A DNA stretch of 64,000 nucleotides. It comes from an uncultured Duncaniella sp. GTDB lineage: Bacteria > Bacteroidota > Bacteroidia > Bacteroidales > Muribaculaceae. Below the pieces are notes generated by a model that was given only the letters and a program-made list of their open reading frames with translations, had not been told where the DNA came from and did no database searches. How positions within the stretch are numbered: position 1 is the first letter of the stretch; each line of letters opens with the position of its first letter. The stretch lies in contig CAJULW010000033.1 in assembly GCA_910587515.1 (NCBI GenBank), positions 1 through 64,000 of the forward strand, written 5' to 3'. The translations under genes and the position numbers were made by a program. Below, in pieces: positions 36,866-46,562 of the stretch.

Positions 36866-37861
36866 ATGAAGATTGGTAATATTGACTTAGGAGAGCGTCC
36901 GGTTATGCTCGCTCCTATGGAAGACGTGACTGACCGCTCTTTTCGGTTGATCTGTAAAGAGCAAGGTGCTTCCATGGTCTATACTGAGTTTGTGAGTGCT
37001 GACGCTTTGATAAGGGATATTCCTGCTACTACCCGAAAACTTTCGATAGATCAAGGTGAAAGACCCACGGCCATACAGATTTATGGTCGTGAAATAGAGC
37101 CTATGGTGGAAGCCGCTAAAATAGTGGAAGCGGCATGTCCTGACATCATAGATATAAATTTCGGATGCCCGGTTAAGAAAGTGGCCGGAAAAGGAGCGGG
37201 TGCCGGAATGTTGCGCGATGTGCCCAAAATGCTTGCCATCACGCGAGCTGTGGTTGACGCTGTGAAACTACCGGTGACTGTGAAGACTCGTTTGGGGTGG
37301 GATCATGAGTCAAAAATTATTGTTTCTCTTGCAGAACAGTTGCAGGATTGCGGTATAAAGGCTTTGACTGTCCACGGACGTACCAGGTCACAGATGTATA
37401 ACGGGTCTGCGGATTGGGAAATGATAGCAAGCGTTAAGAACAATCCTCGAGTCGTAATCCCGATCATAGGTAATGGAGACATTACGAGTCCTGAACTTGC
37501 GAAGAGTGCTTTTGACCGTTATGGAGTCGATGGCGTTATGGTTGGCAGGGCTGCTATAGGTGCGCCATGGATTTTCAGGGATATGAAACGCTTCGTGGAT
37601 AATCTTGAGCCTATGCCTCTTGGCATAGGTGAGAAATTTGCTCTTATCCGTAGGCAGATACGGGAGAGCATCGAACGCATAGATGACTATCGTGGCATTT
37701 TGCATATCAGACGACACCTTGCCGCTTCACCTCTTTTTAAAGGAATATCGCATTTTCGGGATACTCGTATAGAAATGCTTCGCGCTTCTAACCCAGATGA
37801 ACTCTTTTCTGTGCTGGATCGGGTGGAGCGTATCGTAAATGAAAATATAAATGACATATAA
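36866..37861 (+). CDS. dusB: tRNA-dihydrouridine synthase
   Basis: A 331-residue FMN-dependent enzyme reducing uridines in tRNA D-loops. TIM-barrel motifs: MLAPMEDVTDRSFRLIC, QIYGREIEPMV, IDINFGCPVKKVAGKGAGAGML with catalytic C101, VHGRTRSQMYNGSADW, IIGNGDITSP and VMVGRAAIGAPWIFR. The C-terminal helical domain is complete. The 63-bp gap to the following GIN gene leaves co-transcription possible. The paralog (DusB type versus others) is assigned by similarity only. Confidence 0.93.
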   Translation: MKIGNIDLGERPVMLAPMEDVTDRSFRLICKEQGASMVYTEFVSADALIRDIPATTRKLSIDQGERPTAIQIYGREIEPMVEAAKIVEAACPDIIDINFGCPVKKVAGKGAGAGMLRDVPKMLAITRAVVDAVKLPVTVKTRLGWDHESKIIVSLAEQLQDCGIKALTVHGRTRSQMYNGSADWEMIASVKNNPRVVIPIIGNGDITSPELAKSAFDRYGVDGVMVGRAAIGAPWIFRDMKRFVDNLEPMPLGIGEKFALIRRQIRESIERIDDYRGILHIRRHLAASPLFKGISHFRDTRIEMLRASNPDELFSVLDRVERIVNENINDI

Positions 37862-37923
37862 AAGCGACTTAGGTTTTAGCGGTTTAATATGTTAAAAAAT
37901 ACAGTTCAAATATACAAACTATT

Positions 37924-38619
37924 ATGAAAGCATTTGTTTCCATACTTTTGTCATTATGTGTTGTCATGGCTTCAGCCGCTGATTTGGTCAAATATGAATT
38001 AAAGGTCAATGAATTCCATGAACTGAAAGTTGTTGACGGGATAAATGTCGTATATAAGTGTAGTGCCGATTCTGCTGGCATGGCCGTGTTCACATGTCCG
38101 TCGTATCAGGCGTCTGCTTTTATTTTCAATAATAAGGGTGGAAAACTATCGATGCAGGTTTCTACCGAAAGCGTGGGGCAGAAGGAGCTTCCTGTTATAA
38201 ATGTATATTCTACATATTTGACCAAGGTGGAAAATTCGGGCGATTCGTTGGTTAAAATTGTAGATGTTGCCGTCGGACCCAAATTCTCGGCTACGCTCAT
38301 AGGTAACGGAAGATTGGTTGTCTGTGATGTCAATGCAACAGAGGTCAACGCTGCTATCTCTACCGGGAACGGTACTTTGGTTGTCGGTGGCAAATGCAAT
38401 TATGCTAAAATAAAATTTATGGGCACGGGTGTTATTCAAGCCGACGAATTGCAGGCAGATGAGGTTTCGGTAAAAGCCGGAGGCACAGGTTCGATAGGTG
38501 TTTGGGCTGAAAAATCGTTGTCTGTAATGGGTGCCGGGAGCACGAAAATATATTATAAAGGAGAACCGCAGATTAAAAATCGTAGCGTTGGGTTAAAGAC
38601 ATTTACAATTTCCCAATGA
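37924..38619 (+). CDS. GIN/DUF2807 domain protein, secreted (copy 1)
   Basis: 231 residues with an N-terminal signal peptide (MKAFVSILLSLCVVMASA). A beta-helix-like domain follows: FHELKVVDGINVVYK start and repeated strand motifs LIGNGRLVVCDVNATEVNA and GTGSIGVWAEKSLSVMGAGS. This is the putative autotransporter-adhesin-head GIN domain, found mostly in Bacteroidota, of unknown role in the periplasm or on the surface. It faces a related gene (38698-39429) across a shared terminator. It differs in being Gly/Val rich and not Ser/Ala rich. Confidence 0.85.
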   Translation: MKAFVSILLSLCVVMASAADLVKYELKVNEFHELKVVDGINVVYKCSADSAGMAVFTCPSYQASAFIFNNKGGKLSMQVSTESVGQKELPVINVYSTYLTKVENSGDSLVKIVDVAVGPKFSATLIGNGRLVVCDVNATEVNAAISTGNGTLVVGGKCNYAKIKFMGTGVIQADELQADEVSVKAGGTGSIGVWAEKSLSVMGAGSTKIYYKGEPQIKNRSVGLKTFTISQ

Positions 38620-38633
38620 TTATATGATGCCAT

Positions 38634-38679
38634 AAAAACATAGACCGTGAAGACTAAAACTTCACGGTCTATGTTTTTT
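38634..38679. terminator. Bidirectional terminator between two GIN genes
   Basis: Perfect 19-bp stem (AAAAACATAGACCGTGAAG at 38634-38652, complement at 38660-38678) with a 7-nt loop and T-runs at both ends. Confidence 0.9.
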
Positions 38680-38697
38680 ATTGTTCAATAGCTTGTC

Positions 38698-39429
38698 TTA
38701 TCTGCGGGACAGTTTGACGGAGCCTGATATTGATTTGTCGATTTTTGCGTCTTTTACAGAAAGGTGTTGTCCGTGTATGCTTCCACCGCTTTCCGCCTCG
38801 AAAGATCCGTAGTCCGCACAACCTCGTAGTGTTATGCTTGAACCGGATGATGCGTCACATTCGATTTTTGACGTTTTTATCGATGCGATATTGATTGACG
38901 AGCCGGATGTCGCCTCGAATTCTGATGAATTTGCCTGTAATGATTTGACGGTAACAGAGCCACTGGAAGATGTTTCTGCATCAAATGATTTACATAGGAT
39001 AGAGGAGAATGAGATAGATGCGCCTGATGACGCTTCAAGTTCGATTTTTTTATTTACAGCTGAAACTCCGCTTACACAGCGGACTGATGCGCTCGACGAG
39101 GCTTCGATCGAAGATACTATTGGAGCATGAACCGTAATAGTGATTCCTTTCAGCCGTTTTCCGTTTTTACGTCCAAATCCAGTAGTTTTGGGAGATATTT
39201 CAAGGGTTTTGCCACTGGTTTTTACTTCAATAAGATCAATACGTTTGGTGTCACCTGATATGGTGACGCTTGCAGGTCCATTAGTCGGTCTGTAGATGAC
39301 ATTTACCCCAGCACTGGCCTCGATGGAATTTATGTTTTTGCTGATTTTTAAATTTTTTGTTGCCGCTGATACCTCGGGGCTCAGCAATCCAAGTGAAAGG
39401 ACGAATAGTGCTAACAGTGATTTTTTCAT
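38698..39429 (-). CDS. GIN/DUF2807 domain protein, secreted (copy 2)
   Basis: 243 residues with a signal peptide (MKKSLLALFVLSLGLLSPEVSA). After NINSIEASAGVNVIYRP it has a ladder of Ser-rich repeats of about 20 residues (EASSSASVRC, ASSGASISF, TSSSGSVTV, ATSGSSINI, ASSGSSITL), as expected of a right-handed beta-helix. It belongs to the same family as the convergent gene at 37924, so the two may be an old duplication that diverged. Function is unknown. No consensus promoter was found in the 98-bp gap to the symporter gene. Confidence 0.85.
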   Translation of the reverse strand: MKKSLLALFVLSLGLLSPEVSAATKNLKISKNINSIEASAGVNVIYRPTNGPASVTISGDTKRIDLIEVKTSGKTLEISPKTTGFGRKNGKRLKGITITVHAPIVSSIEASSSASVRCVSGVSAVNKKIELEASSGASISFSSILCKSFDAETSSSGSVTVKSLQANSSEFEATSGSSINIASIKTSKIECDASSGSSITLRGCADYGSFEAESGGSIHGQHLSVKDAKIDKSISGSVKLSRR

Positions 39430-39527
39430 TATTTATTCCATTAAAGAAGATTTATTGTCTTTACCGGTTTTGAGTTTGGCTTTATCATAGTCCGGTTTGT
39501 CTATAAGACGGGAAATATGGTGAAAAG

Positions 39528-40703
39528 TTACACTTGTACGCAGTTTATTTCCTTGTCGGGGAACAATCGGTTGATAATAGCTGCTATTGCTCCGTCACCT
39601 GTGACATTGCATGCCGTACCGAAACTGTCCATAGCGATGTAAAGCGCTATCATCAGGGCTACCATCTGCTCATCGAATCCGAGGATAGATTGCAGCAGGC
39701 CGATTGAAGCCATTATCGCCCCTCCCGGTATGCCCGGAGCTGCTATAATAGTGATGCCAAGCATACCGATGAAATGGCAAAACAGTCCGAGGTCATGAGG
39801 CTCGCCATGCATAATCATCAGTGCGAGCGCGCATGCCACTATTTTTAATGTACTGCCGCTCATGTGGATAGTTGCGCAAAGCGGGATTACAAATCCGGCA
39901 ATGTCTTCGCGTACACCCATTGTTACAGCCTGTCTCAGAGTCACAGGTATTGTAGCGGCTGATGATTGTGTGCCGAGCGCGGTGAAATAGGCTGGTAGCA
40001 TTGTCCGAAGCATTTTGAATGGGTTTTTACCAGCGAATGGAGCGGCTATGCAGTACTGGATGACAAGTATAAATACATGGAGTATGAATATGATGACTAT
40101 TATTTTCATGAAGCACTGAAGGATCATGCCTACTTGTCCTTCAATGGTCATCGTTAGAAAAATTCCGAATATGTATATAGGGAGCAGAGGAAGTATTGCG
40201 ACATCTATGGTTTTTGATACAATATCGCGTAATTCGGAAAAACCTCTTTTCATGACATTGCCTTTGACAAAAGCCATGCCGAGTCCAAGCATGAAGGCGG
40301 ATACAAGTGCTGTTATAACAGGCATCAGAGCCGGCATTTCGATCGTGAAGTAGGGTAGTATTTTCGGATTTCCGTCTGCCAGAGACATTGATTCTTCACC
40401 ACCGATCAGTGATGGGAATGTCAATGTCCCTGTGATATACGACAATAATCCGGCCATGAAAGTGGCTGTATAGGCTATTAGGGCTGTGACGACGAGGAGG
40501 CGTCCGGCCCGCGATCCGATGTCCGCTATGGCCGGAGCTACAAAGCCGACAATAATCATCGGAATCATAAATCCGAGAAATTGAGAGAATATAGCATTGA
40601 ATGTCGCTGTCATGCGGGCAAACCACATCGGGCTGACAAAGCCTATGAGGATGCCAAGTAGGATAGCGATAAGGATACGAGGCAACAGACCTAATTTTTT
40701 CAT
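39528..40703 (-). CDS. Dicarboxylate/amino acid:cation symporter (DAACS)
   Basis: A 391-residue inner-membrane transporter of the GltP/DctA (SLC1-like) family. Several TMs start at RILIAILLGILIGF. Hairpin motif TQSSAATIPVTL (the SSSS/SSAAT re-entrant loop) is followed by GSTLKIVACALALMI. C-terminal DSFGTACNVTGDGAIAAI supplies ligands for substrate and Na+. Members import glutamate, aspartate or C4-dicarboxylates with Na+ or H+. Substrate is unknown. It is 21 bp downstream of nadE and probably co-transcribed. Aspartate uptake to feed NAD synthesis is possible but unproven. Confidence 0.92.
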   Translation of the reverse strand: MKKLGLLPRILIAILLGILIGFVSPMWFARMTATFNAIFSQFLGFMIPMIIVGFVAPAIADIGSRAGRLLVVTALIAYTATFMAGLLSYITGTLTFPSLIGGEESMSLADGNPKILPYFTIEMPALMPVITALVSAFMLGLGMAFVKGNVMKRGFSELRDIVSKTIDVAILPLLPIYIFGIFLTMTIEGQVGMILQCFMKIIVIIFILHVFILVIQYCIAAPFAGKNPFKMLRTMLPAYFTALGTQSSAATIPVTLRQAVTMGVREDIAGFVIPLCATIHMSGSTLKIVACALALMIMHGEPHDLGLFCHFIGMLGITIIAAPGIPGGAIMASIGLLQSILGFDEQMVALMIALYIAMDSFGTACNVTGDGAIAAIINRLFPDKEINCVQV

Positions 40704-40724
40704 GGTGGTATAGTGATTTAATGG

Positions 40725-42668
40725 TTATTTTATTTTCCAAAGTGACGACGATGCGTCGGATGGCATACGCCAGTCGCCTCGTGGCGACAGGCATACAGAG
40801 CCGACTTTCGGGCCGTCAGGAAGACACGACCGTTTGAACTGCTGGTTGAAGAATCGCCTCAGGAATGTCGATAGCCAATGTTTGATTGTCGTATCGTCAT
40901 AAAGATCCGTGTCGAAAGCCTGCCTTGCAAGGAAAAATATTTTTTCAGGAGAGAATCCGTATCTCAGCATGTAATATAGGAAAAAGTCATGAAGCTCATA
41001 GGGACCTACCAGATCTTCTGTTTTTTGTTTTATCTCCCCGTTTTGATCGGCCGGTATCAGTTCGGGACTGATAGGTGTGTCTATTATATCGTATAAGATA
41101 TCACGCACGGAATTGTTTTTCATGGATTCCGCTGCGAAATATTCAACAAGATATTTTACAAGTGTCTTCGGTATGCCAGAGTTGACACCGTACATGGACA
41201 TGTGGTCTCCATTATATGTGGCCCATCCGAGTGCGAGTTCCGAAAGGTCGCCCGTTCCGAGTACTATTCCTCCGGTCTGGTTCGCTATATCCATAAGGAT
41301 CATTGTTCGGGTTCTGGCTTGTGAGTTTTCATAGGTGACGTCATGTATGTCAGGGTTGTGACCTATATCCTTGAAATGCTGTGTCACGCTTGACGCTATG
41401 TTTATTTCTTTGATTGCAACCCCCAGGTTTTCCATTAATTTGACTGCATTCGAATGTGTGCGGGTGGTTGTGCCGAAACCGGGCATAGTTATCCCGATAA
41501 TGCCTTTGCGATCCAGTTTCAGACGGTCGAAGGTTCTAACTGCTATAAGTAGAGCCAATGTGGAGTCCAAGCCACCGGATATTCCTACCGTAAGTGTTTT
41601 ACATCCGATTGCGTCAAGGCGTTTTGCCAAGGCTGCGACTTGAATGTTGATTATCTCTTCACATCGTTCATGGATGGCATTTCTGTCTGCCGGTACAAAC
41701 GGGTGAGGGTCTACATGACGCAAAAGTTTTTCCGGAAAGTCGGGGCTTTCGCCATATTGTTTTTTTTCGCGAAATTCAGAGTCCTGCTCGATGCTTATGT
41801 TTTTACATTCTACCTGTGCGCAGTCGGAGAATGTTGTGGTGTGTAATCGGTCGCGTTCGAGTGCTTCAATATCGATGTCGGCTATGGCTGTATTGTCAGC
41901 TGGATCCCATCTGCTATTGGATTTAAGTACAGTTCCGTTTTCGCATATTATGGCTTTGCCGTCAAATGTGAGGTCGGTAGACGATTCGCCCCATCCTGCG
42001 CCCGCGTAAGCATAGGCACACAGACACCTGGCCGATTGTTGGCAAAGGAGCTTTGTAAGATAGGAGTATTTGCCGATAAGGTCGTCGGACGCTGACAGAT
42101 TTAATATTATCTGTGCCCCTTTCATGGCAAGTCTACAAGAAGGAGGTATCGGAACCCACAGATCTTCGCAGATTTCTATGCCTATCAATGCTCCGTGAGA
42201 GTGGAATATGCGTCCTGATGTCATTTCGAAGACCTCACCGGATATATTTACGTATTCTGATTCTCCGATAGATAATGGACGCCACCAACGTCTTTCGTAA
42301 AATTCGTTGTAATTCGGTATATATGATTTTGCGATAAGATCAATATGCCCTTTACGCACGAGTGCAGCGCAATTGTAGATGGCTCCGGCATGGCTGACAG
42401 GGAGACCTACGACAAAATGTAGATTGAGTCTTTTTGAAAACTCCTGAAGTTCCAGAAGGGACTTTGATGCCGCCTCTAATAGAAGAGTGTTATGGAAAAG
42501 GTCGGCACAGGTGTATGCGGTGAGACTCATTTCAGGAAACACTGCGAGCTCCACACCTTTGGACTCAAGTTTGCTTAAATGATTTTTTATTTGTTCGAGG
42601 TTGAATCGTATGTCAGCGACTTTGACGGTAGGGGAGACAGCGGCTATGCGCAGAAATCCAGAATGCAT
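40725..42668 (-). CDS. nadE: Glutamine-dependent NAD+ synthetase
   Basis: 647 residues performing the last step of NAD synthesis: deamido-NAD + glutamine + ATP to NAD. Residues 1-290 are a nitrilase-type glutaminase with E46 (FPEMSLTAYTC), Lys in LIAKSYIPNYNEFYE, and Cys in ALIGIEICEDLWVP. Residues 330-647 are the synthetase with P-loop GISGGLDSTLALL and C-terminal PDGPKVGSVCLSPRGDWRMP. Length is typical for the glutamine-dependent form. No TAnnTTTG element lies upstream on this strand. Confidence 0.96.
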   Translation of the reverse strand: MHSGFLRIAAVSPTVKVADIRFNLEQIKNHLSKLESKGVELAVFPEMSLTAYTCADLFHNTLLLEAASKSLLELQEFSKRLNLHFVVGLPVSHAGAIYNCAALVRKGHIDLIAKSYIPNYNEFYERRWWRPLSIGESEYVNISGEVFEMTSGRIFHSHGALIGIEICEDLWVPIPPSCRLAMKGAQIILNLSASDDLIGKYSYLTKLLCQQSARCLCAYAYAGAGWGESSTDLTFDGKAIICENGTVLKSNSRWDPADNTAIADIDIEALERDRLHTTTFSDCAQVECKNISIEQDSEFREKKQYGESPDFPEKLLRHVDPHPFVPADRNAIHERCEEIINIQVAALAKRLDAIGCKTLTVGISGGLDSTLALLIAVRTFDRLKLDRKGIIGITMPGFGTTTRTHSNAVKLMENLGVAIKEINIASSVTQHFKDIGHNPDIHDVTYENSQARTRTMILMDIANQTGGIVLGTGDLSELALGWATYNGDHMSMYGVNSGIPKTLVKYLVEYFAAESMKNNSVRDILYDIIDTPISPELIPADQNGEIKQKTEDLVGPYELHDFFLYYMLRYGFSPEKIFFLARQAFDTDLYDDTTIKHWLSTFLRRFFNQQFKRSCLPDGPKVGSVCLSPRGDWRMPSDASSSLWKIK

Positions 42669-42736
42669 GATTAAAATTTGTATACGGTTTCAGCCCACGA
42701 AATTATGAATTATTTCTTGATTTTAATTGTGATATA

Positions 42737-42767
42737 TTGATAAATTTATGAATTTGATCTAACTTTG
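42737..42767 (+). promoter_or_regulatory. Promoter of cls
   Basis: TTG (42737-42739), 20 nt, TAACTTTG (42760-42767). It is an exact consensus match 45 bp before the start. Confidence 0.85.
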
Positions 42768-42812
42768 TGCCTGACCATTCATGTTTCGGCTATATGCGGA
42801 AATTGATGTGAA

Positions 42813-44276
42813 ATGACTGTCTCCATGCAAATTCACTATATCAGTCTCACTTGGAGCGGCATCTTGTGGGGTCTTGGATTGGCCTACGGGGTGCTGATTC
42901 TTTGTGTGATCGCCATTGTGATAAGTGAAAACCGTAATCCGTTGAAGGCACTCGGATGGGTGACAGCCTTACTGCTTTTTCCTGTGGGAGGGGTGATACT
43001 TTATTTCATATTCGGCCGAAGCATACGGAATGTACGTATGATTTCGCGACGTAACCGCCGTCGTTTGCTTAAACAAGAGGGCACGTTGCCTTTGCCAAAG
43101 CTTGACAGAGAACTTTCGCCTGAAAATCGCCAGAGAATACGTCTCGCATATAATATTGGTGGTGCGAATCTGTATACCGGAAATGAGATTGAAATTTTCG
43201 ATGATGGAGAGCGTCATTTTAAAGAGCTGTTCGACGATTTGAGAAAGGCGAAACTATATATAAATCTGCAGTTCTATATCATCGCGAGTGATTCTCTCGG
43301 CCGTCGCTTACGGGACATTCTGATAGAGAGGGCTATTGCTGGCGTAAAAGTGCGCGTGATCTATGATTATATCGGATCGTTTGACGCTGGACGTCGTGAT
43401 TTTTTCCAACGCATGAAAGAGAATGGTGTTGAAGTGCACTCTTTTTTCAGGTTGTCTTTTCCTTATGTCAACAGGGCTAATTGGCGGAATCATCGCAAAG
43501 TGGTGGTCATAGATGGAAAGATAGGTTATATAGGAGGGATGAATGTCGCGGAGCGTTATGTCAGCGGTGGTGATTTTGGCAAATGGAGAGATACTGCGGC
43601 TCGTATATCAGGCCCTTGTGTAGCGGCATTGCAATATCATTTTGCAGTCGATTGGAAATTTATCGGGCAGCCGTTGCTATGTGACCATATCAACGTCACG
43701 CCCGACAATTATGCCGGAAGTATAAGAAAAGTCACGATGCAGGTTCTTGCTTCGGGGCCGAATGACCGTTGGGGCAATATGACTCTGCTATTTTATAAAG
43801 CGATCTCTACAGCCAGGAAACGTGTCTGGATTCAGACACCGTATTTTTTGCCGAGCGAAGGTCTGTTGAAAGCGCTGGAAAGCGCTGCCCTTGCCGGAGT
43901 GGATGTGCGTGTTATGATGCCGAAACGGTCGGATTCAAAAGTGCTTACATACGCGTCGCAGAGCTATGTGGAGGAATGTCTTTTAGCCGGGATCAAGGTA
44001 TACCTTTATGATGCAGGCATGCTTCATTCGAAAGTCCTGATTGTGGATGATGATTTTTCGACTCTTGGTTCTACGAATTTTGATTTTCGCAGTCTTGAGC
44101 ATAATTTCGAAGAAAACCTTGTGTTGTATTCCGAGCGGACGAATTCCGTGCTTGCAGAGAGATTCGAGAGGGATGCGTCGGAGAGTCATCGTTTAAAACT
44201 TGCGGAATGGAACCGTAGACCGCGTGGACGTAGGATACAGGAGTCTGTCTATCGTCTTTTAAGCCCTATTTTGTAA
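42813..44276 (+). CDS. cls: Cardiolipin synthase
   Basis: A 487-residue phospholipase-D-family membrane enzyme condensing two phosphatidylglycerols to cardiolipin. Two N-terminal TMs (about 12-35 and 45-66) are followed by two HKD motifs: NHRKVVVIDGKIGYIGGMN (near 227-245) and LHSKVLIVDDDFSTLGSTN (near 405-425). The fold is complete. A second ATG four codons in is an alternative start. Transcription starts from the promoter 45 bp upstream and ends near the convergent araC-type gene. Confidence 0.94.
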   Translation: MTVSMQIHYISLTWSGILWGLGLAYGVLILCVIAIVISENRNPLKALGWVTALLLFPVGGVILYFIFGRSIRNVRMISRRNRRRLLKQEGTLPLPKLDRELSPENRQRIRLAYNIGGANLYTGNEIEIFDDGERHFKELFDDLRKAKLYINLQFYIIASDSLGRRLRDILIERAIAGVKVRVIYDYIGSFDAGRRDFFQRMKENGVEVHSFFRLSFPYVNRANWRNHRKVVVIDGKIGYIGGMNVAERYVSGGDFGKWRDTAARISGPCVAALQYHFAVDWKFIGQPLLCDHINVTPDNYAGSIRKVTMQVLASGPNDRWGNMTLLFYKAISTARKRVWIQTPYFLPSEGLLKALESAALAGVDVRVMMPKRSDSKVLTYASQSYVEECLLAGIKVYLYDAGMLHSKVLIVDDDFSTLGSTNFDFRSLEHNFEENLVLYSERTNSVLAERFERDASESHRLKLAEWNRRPRGRRIQESVYRLLSPIL

Positions 44277-44326
44277 AAGGTTTGTTCTTTTAACAATATG
44301 ATCTTTTGCCGGGCAATGGTTGGATT

Positions 44327-45163
44327 TCATTTTGAAATGTTTGTCGATAGTTTTCGGTATTCTCTTGGGGTCAGATCTGAGATGCGTTTGAATGCGATAT
44401 TGAAACTGCTGATCGAATTGAATCCTGACATGTAGGCTATTTGGGTTATAGGTTCGTCTGTGAACAATATGGCTCTTTGTGCATTGGCGATCCGTTCTTT
44501 CATTAGGTATTCCGTGATTGTTTGGCCTAAAGTCTTTTTGAAGAGCGTTCCCGCGTAGTCGGGATTCAACCCGACAGCAGTTGCTATATCCGATGTTTTT
44601 ATCGGTCGATGGTAGTTTTGGGAAATGTATAATATTATATCCTCTATCTTGCTCATCGGATATCCGTTGGCGATATAATTTTGGTGTCCGCTGTCACGAT
44701 TGTTTATGGCAATGCGTTTTATGCGGCTTTGTAATTCAAGCCGCATGCACTCGGATAGTGATGGATTGTTTTGATCCTTTATCCATCTTTCGAAATTTAT
44801 GATGTTTTCTTCTGTGGAGAATGAACTGTCTACTATTATCTCTCCGGAAAACAGTCTGTTTATGAATGATTGGCACAGTCCCCATTTAAGAAATGAAGCT
44901 ATCGGGATCGTGACCACATAATATGATGTAAGGTTGTTGAAATCCACTATACGGTGGGAGAGTAACCCCCAGAATACACAGACAGACCCTTCAGGCAGCA
45001 CTGCGATTCTGTCATGAAAAAAATATTTTAGAGAGCCGTGGGGAATGAAGTTTATTTCTATTTCGTTGTGGTGGTCGAAACGACCCATGACAGTAGGATG
45101 CCAAAGCTCACATGAGAAACCGTATGGTGAATAATCCTGTCTTCGTTGTTCAAACGTTTTCAT
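44327..45163 (-). CDS. AraC family transcriptional regulator
   Basis: 278 residues. The N-terminal part (to about 120) looks like a cupin-type sensor domain (FDHHNEIEINFIPHGSLKYFF). The C-terminal 100 residues contain two helix-turn-helix motifs: KTSDIATAVGLNPDYAGTLFKKTLG and ITQIAYMSGFNSISSFNIAFKRISDLTPREYRK, as in AraC/XylS. It diverges from the DUF1593-pectate lyase pair, so it probably responds to a pectin-derived sugar and controls that locus. The sugar is not known. Confidence 0.9.
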   Translation of the reverse strand: MKTFEQRRQDYSPYGFSCELWHPTVMGRFDHHNEIEINFIPHGSLKYFFHDRIAVLPEGSVCVFWGLLSHRIVDFNNLTSYYVVTIPIASFLKWGLCQSFINRLFSGEIIVDSSFSTEENIINFERWIKDQNNPSLSECMRLELQSRIKRIAINNRDSGHQNYIANGYPMSKIEDIILYISQNYHRPIKTSDIATAVGLNPDYAGTLFKKTLGQTITEYLMKERIANAQRAILFTDEPITQIAYMSGFNSISSFNIAFKRISDLTPREYRKLSTNISK

Positions 45164-45192
45164 TGATCTCGGAATTTGCTATGTATTTAACC

Positions 45193-45232
45193 AAAATACG
45201 ATTGTGTTATTGTATTTAAGTGCTTATTTTTG
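45193..45232 (+). promoter_or_regulatory. Promoter of the DUF1593-pectate lyase unit with candidate AraC operator
   Basis: TTG (45202-45204), 20 nt, TATTTTTG (45225-45232): a consensus match. The 12-mer AAAATACGATTG (45193-45204), repeated upstream of the pectate lyase, overlaps the -33 TTG. An inverted repeat AAATAC-N12-GTATTT (45194-45217) covers the same DNA, suitable for regulator binding. Confidence 0.65.
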
Positions 45233-45262
45233 CAAAAAGATGAATCTAATCTTAAAGACTAT

Positions 45263-46546
45263 ATGAAAAAAATATTTTTAGCAATTGCTTTGTTCCATTT
45301 TATTGCGATGGATATCCATGCGGTAAAAACTATGGATTCCGAAAAGTATAGGGTTTTGGTGAGTACGGATATCGGTGGAACCGATCCTGACGATAACCAG
45401 TCTGTAGCCCATATGTTGATGTATAGTGACCGCTTTGATCTGGAGGGATTGGTATCATCTCCGTCTTACGGCTCTGGAAACAAGGAGGAGATATTAAGGA
45501 TGATCGACCTTTATGAAAAGGATCTGCCCGTATTGTCGAGGCATATTGAAGGGTTGACTCCGCCCGACGAGTTGCGTCGTATGACCAAACAGGGACGTAA
45601 AGGCGCTGCTCCGTATTGTGGCTACACAAACCCGACAGAAGGTTCGCAATGGATCGTGGAATGTGCGAGGCGTAAAAGGGACAAGCCGTTATGGGTATTG
45701 GTCTGGGGAGGACTTGACGATGTGGCACAGGCACTTCATGATGCGCCTGACATTGTGGATAATATCCGTGTATATTGGATCGGAGGTCCAAATAAGAAGT
45801 GGAGCACTAATAGTTATGCATATATTGTTGAGAATTTTCCTCAACTGTGGATGATAGAGGACAATGCATCTTACAGGGGGTTCATAACTCAAAATAAGAT
45901 CAAGGACAAATATAACGCTGATTATTATGACACTTATATTAAGGGCGCTGGTTTTTTGGGTGATGATTTTATAAGATATTACAAAGGTATTCCCAAGATG
46001 GGTGATACCCCGTCGCTTCTTTATGTTATGAATGGAGATCCTGACGATCCACAAGGGGAATCATGGGGCGGAAGTTTCGAGCCTACGACACGCAGCTCGC
46101 GCCCTGTTTTCAACCGGCCTACATCAGCGGAGGATACGGTGCCGATCTATTCTATTATAGAGTTTCATATACAGGGTCCGGATCGTTCCGATATACCGAC
46201 GGATTCAGCGTGTTTCACGCTTACCATTGCCAAACAAAAGTGGGATGGCTTTCATCTTGGTGGTGGAGACTATGCTGTGCGTCATTCTACTTATTATACC
46301 GGGACATTGCCTTACACTATTACATCCGATATCCCTGGCTTCCCGGAATATGAAGGAGCGATAACAGTTGAAAATCTTTGGCCTGGAAGGGAAAGCGATA
46401 CTGATTACAAGGTTGGAGTAAATTGGTATACGGACAAGAGTGATCCGAAATTGTTTTGGAAAGATCTTCAGGGCGCTGAGACTGTCTACAAATGGCGTCA
46501 GGAGGTCATGGATGACTGGGGCAGACGTTTGGAATATCTGAAATAG
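45263..46546 (+). CDS. Nucleoside hydrolase-like (DUF1593/Sde182-type) secreted protein
   Basis: 427 residues from ATG 45263 (MKKIFLAIALFHFIAMDIHA signal). The N-terminal domain (about 30-300) matches the nucleoside hydrolase-like fold, including VSTDIGGTDPDDNQSVAHML (Asp cluster for metal) and WVLVWGGLDDVAQAL. A C-terminal beta domain follows. Members are commonly encoded near pectin- or glycan-degrading enzymes and are expected to act on sugars or nucleosides, but the substrate is not established. It starts 30 nt after the promoter -7 element and precedes the PL10 gene by 115 bp. Confidence 0.8.
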   Translation: MKKIFLAIALFHFIAMDIHAVKTMDSEKYRVLVSTDIGGTDPDDNQSVAHMLMYSDRFDLEGLVSSPSYGSGNKEEILRMIDLYEKDLPVLSRHIEGLTPPDELRRMTKQGRKGAAPYCGYTNPTEGSQWIVECARRKRDKPLWVLVWGGLDDVAQALHDAPDIVDNIRVYWIGGPNKKWSTNSYAYIVENFPQLWMIEDNASYRGFITQNKIKDKYNADYYDTYIKGAGFLGDDFIRYYKGIPKMGDTPSLLYVMNGDPDDPQGESWGGSFEPTTRSSRPVFNRPTSAEDTVPIYSIIEFHIQGPDRSDIPTDSACFTLTIAKQKWDGFHLGGGDYAVRHSTYYTGTLPYTITSDIPGFPEYEGAITVENLWPGRESDTDYKVGVNWYTDKSDPKLFWKDLQGAETVYKWRQEVMDDWGRRLEYLK

Positions 46547-46562
46547 CGATTTGGTATACGTG

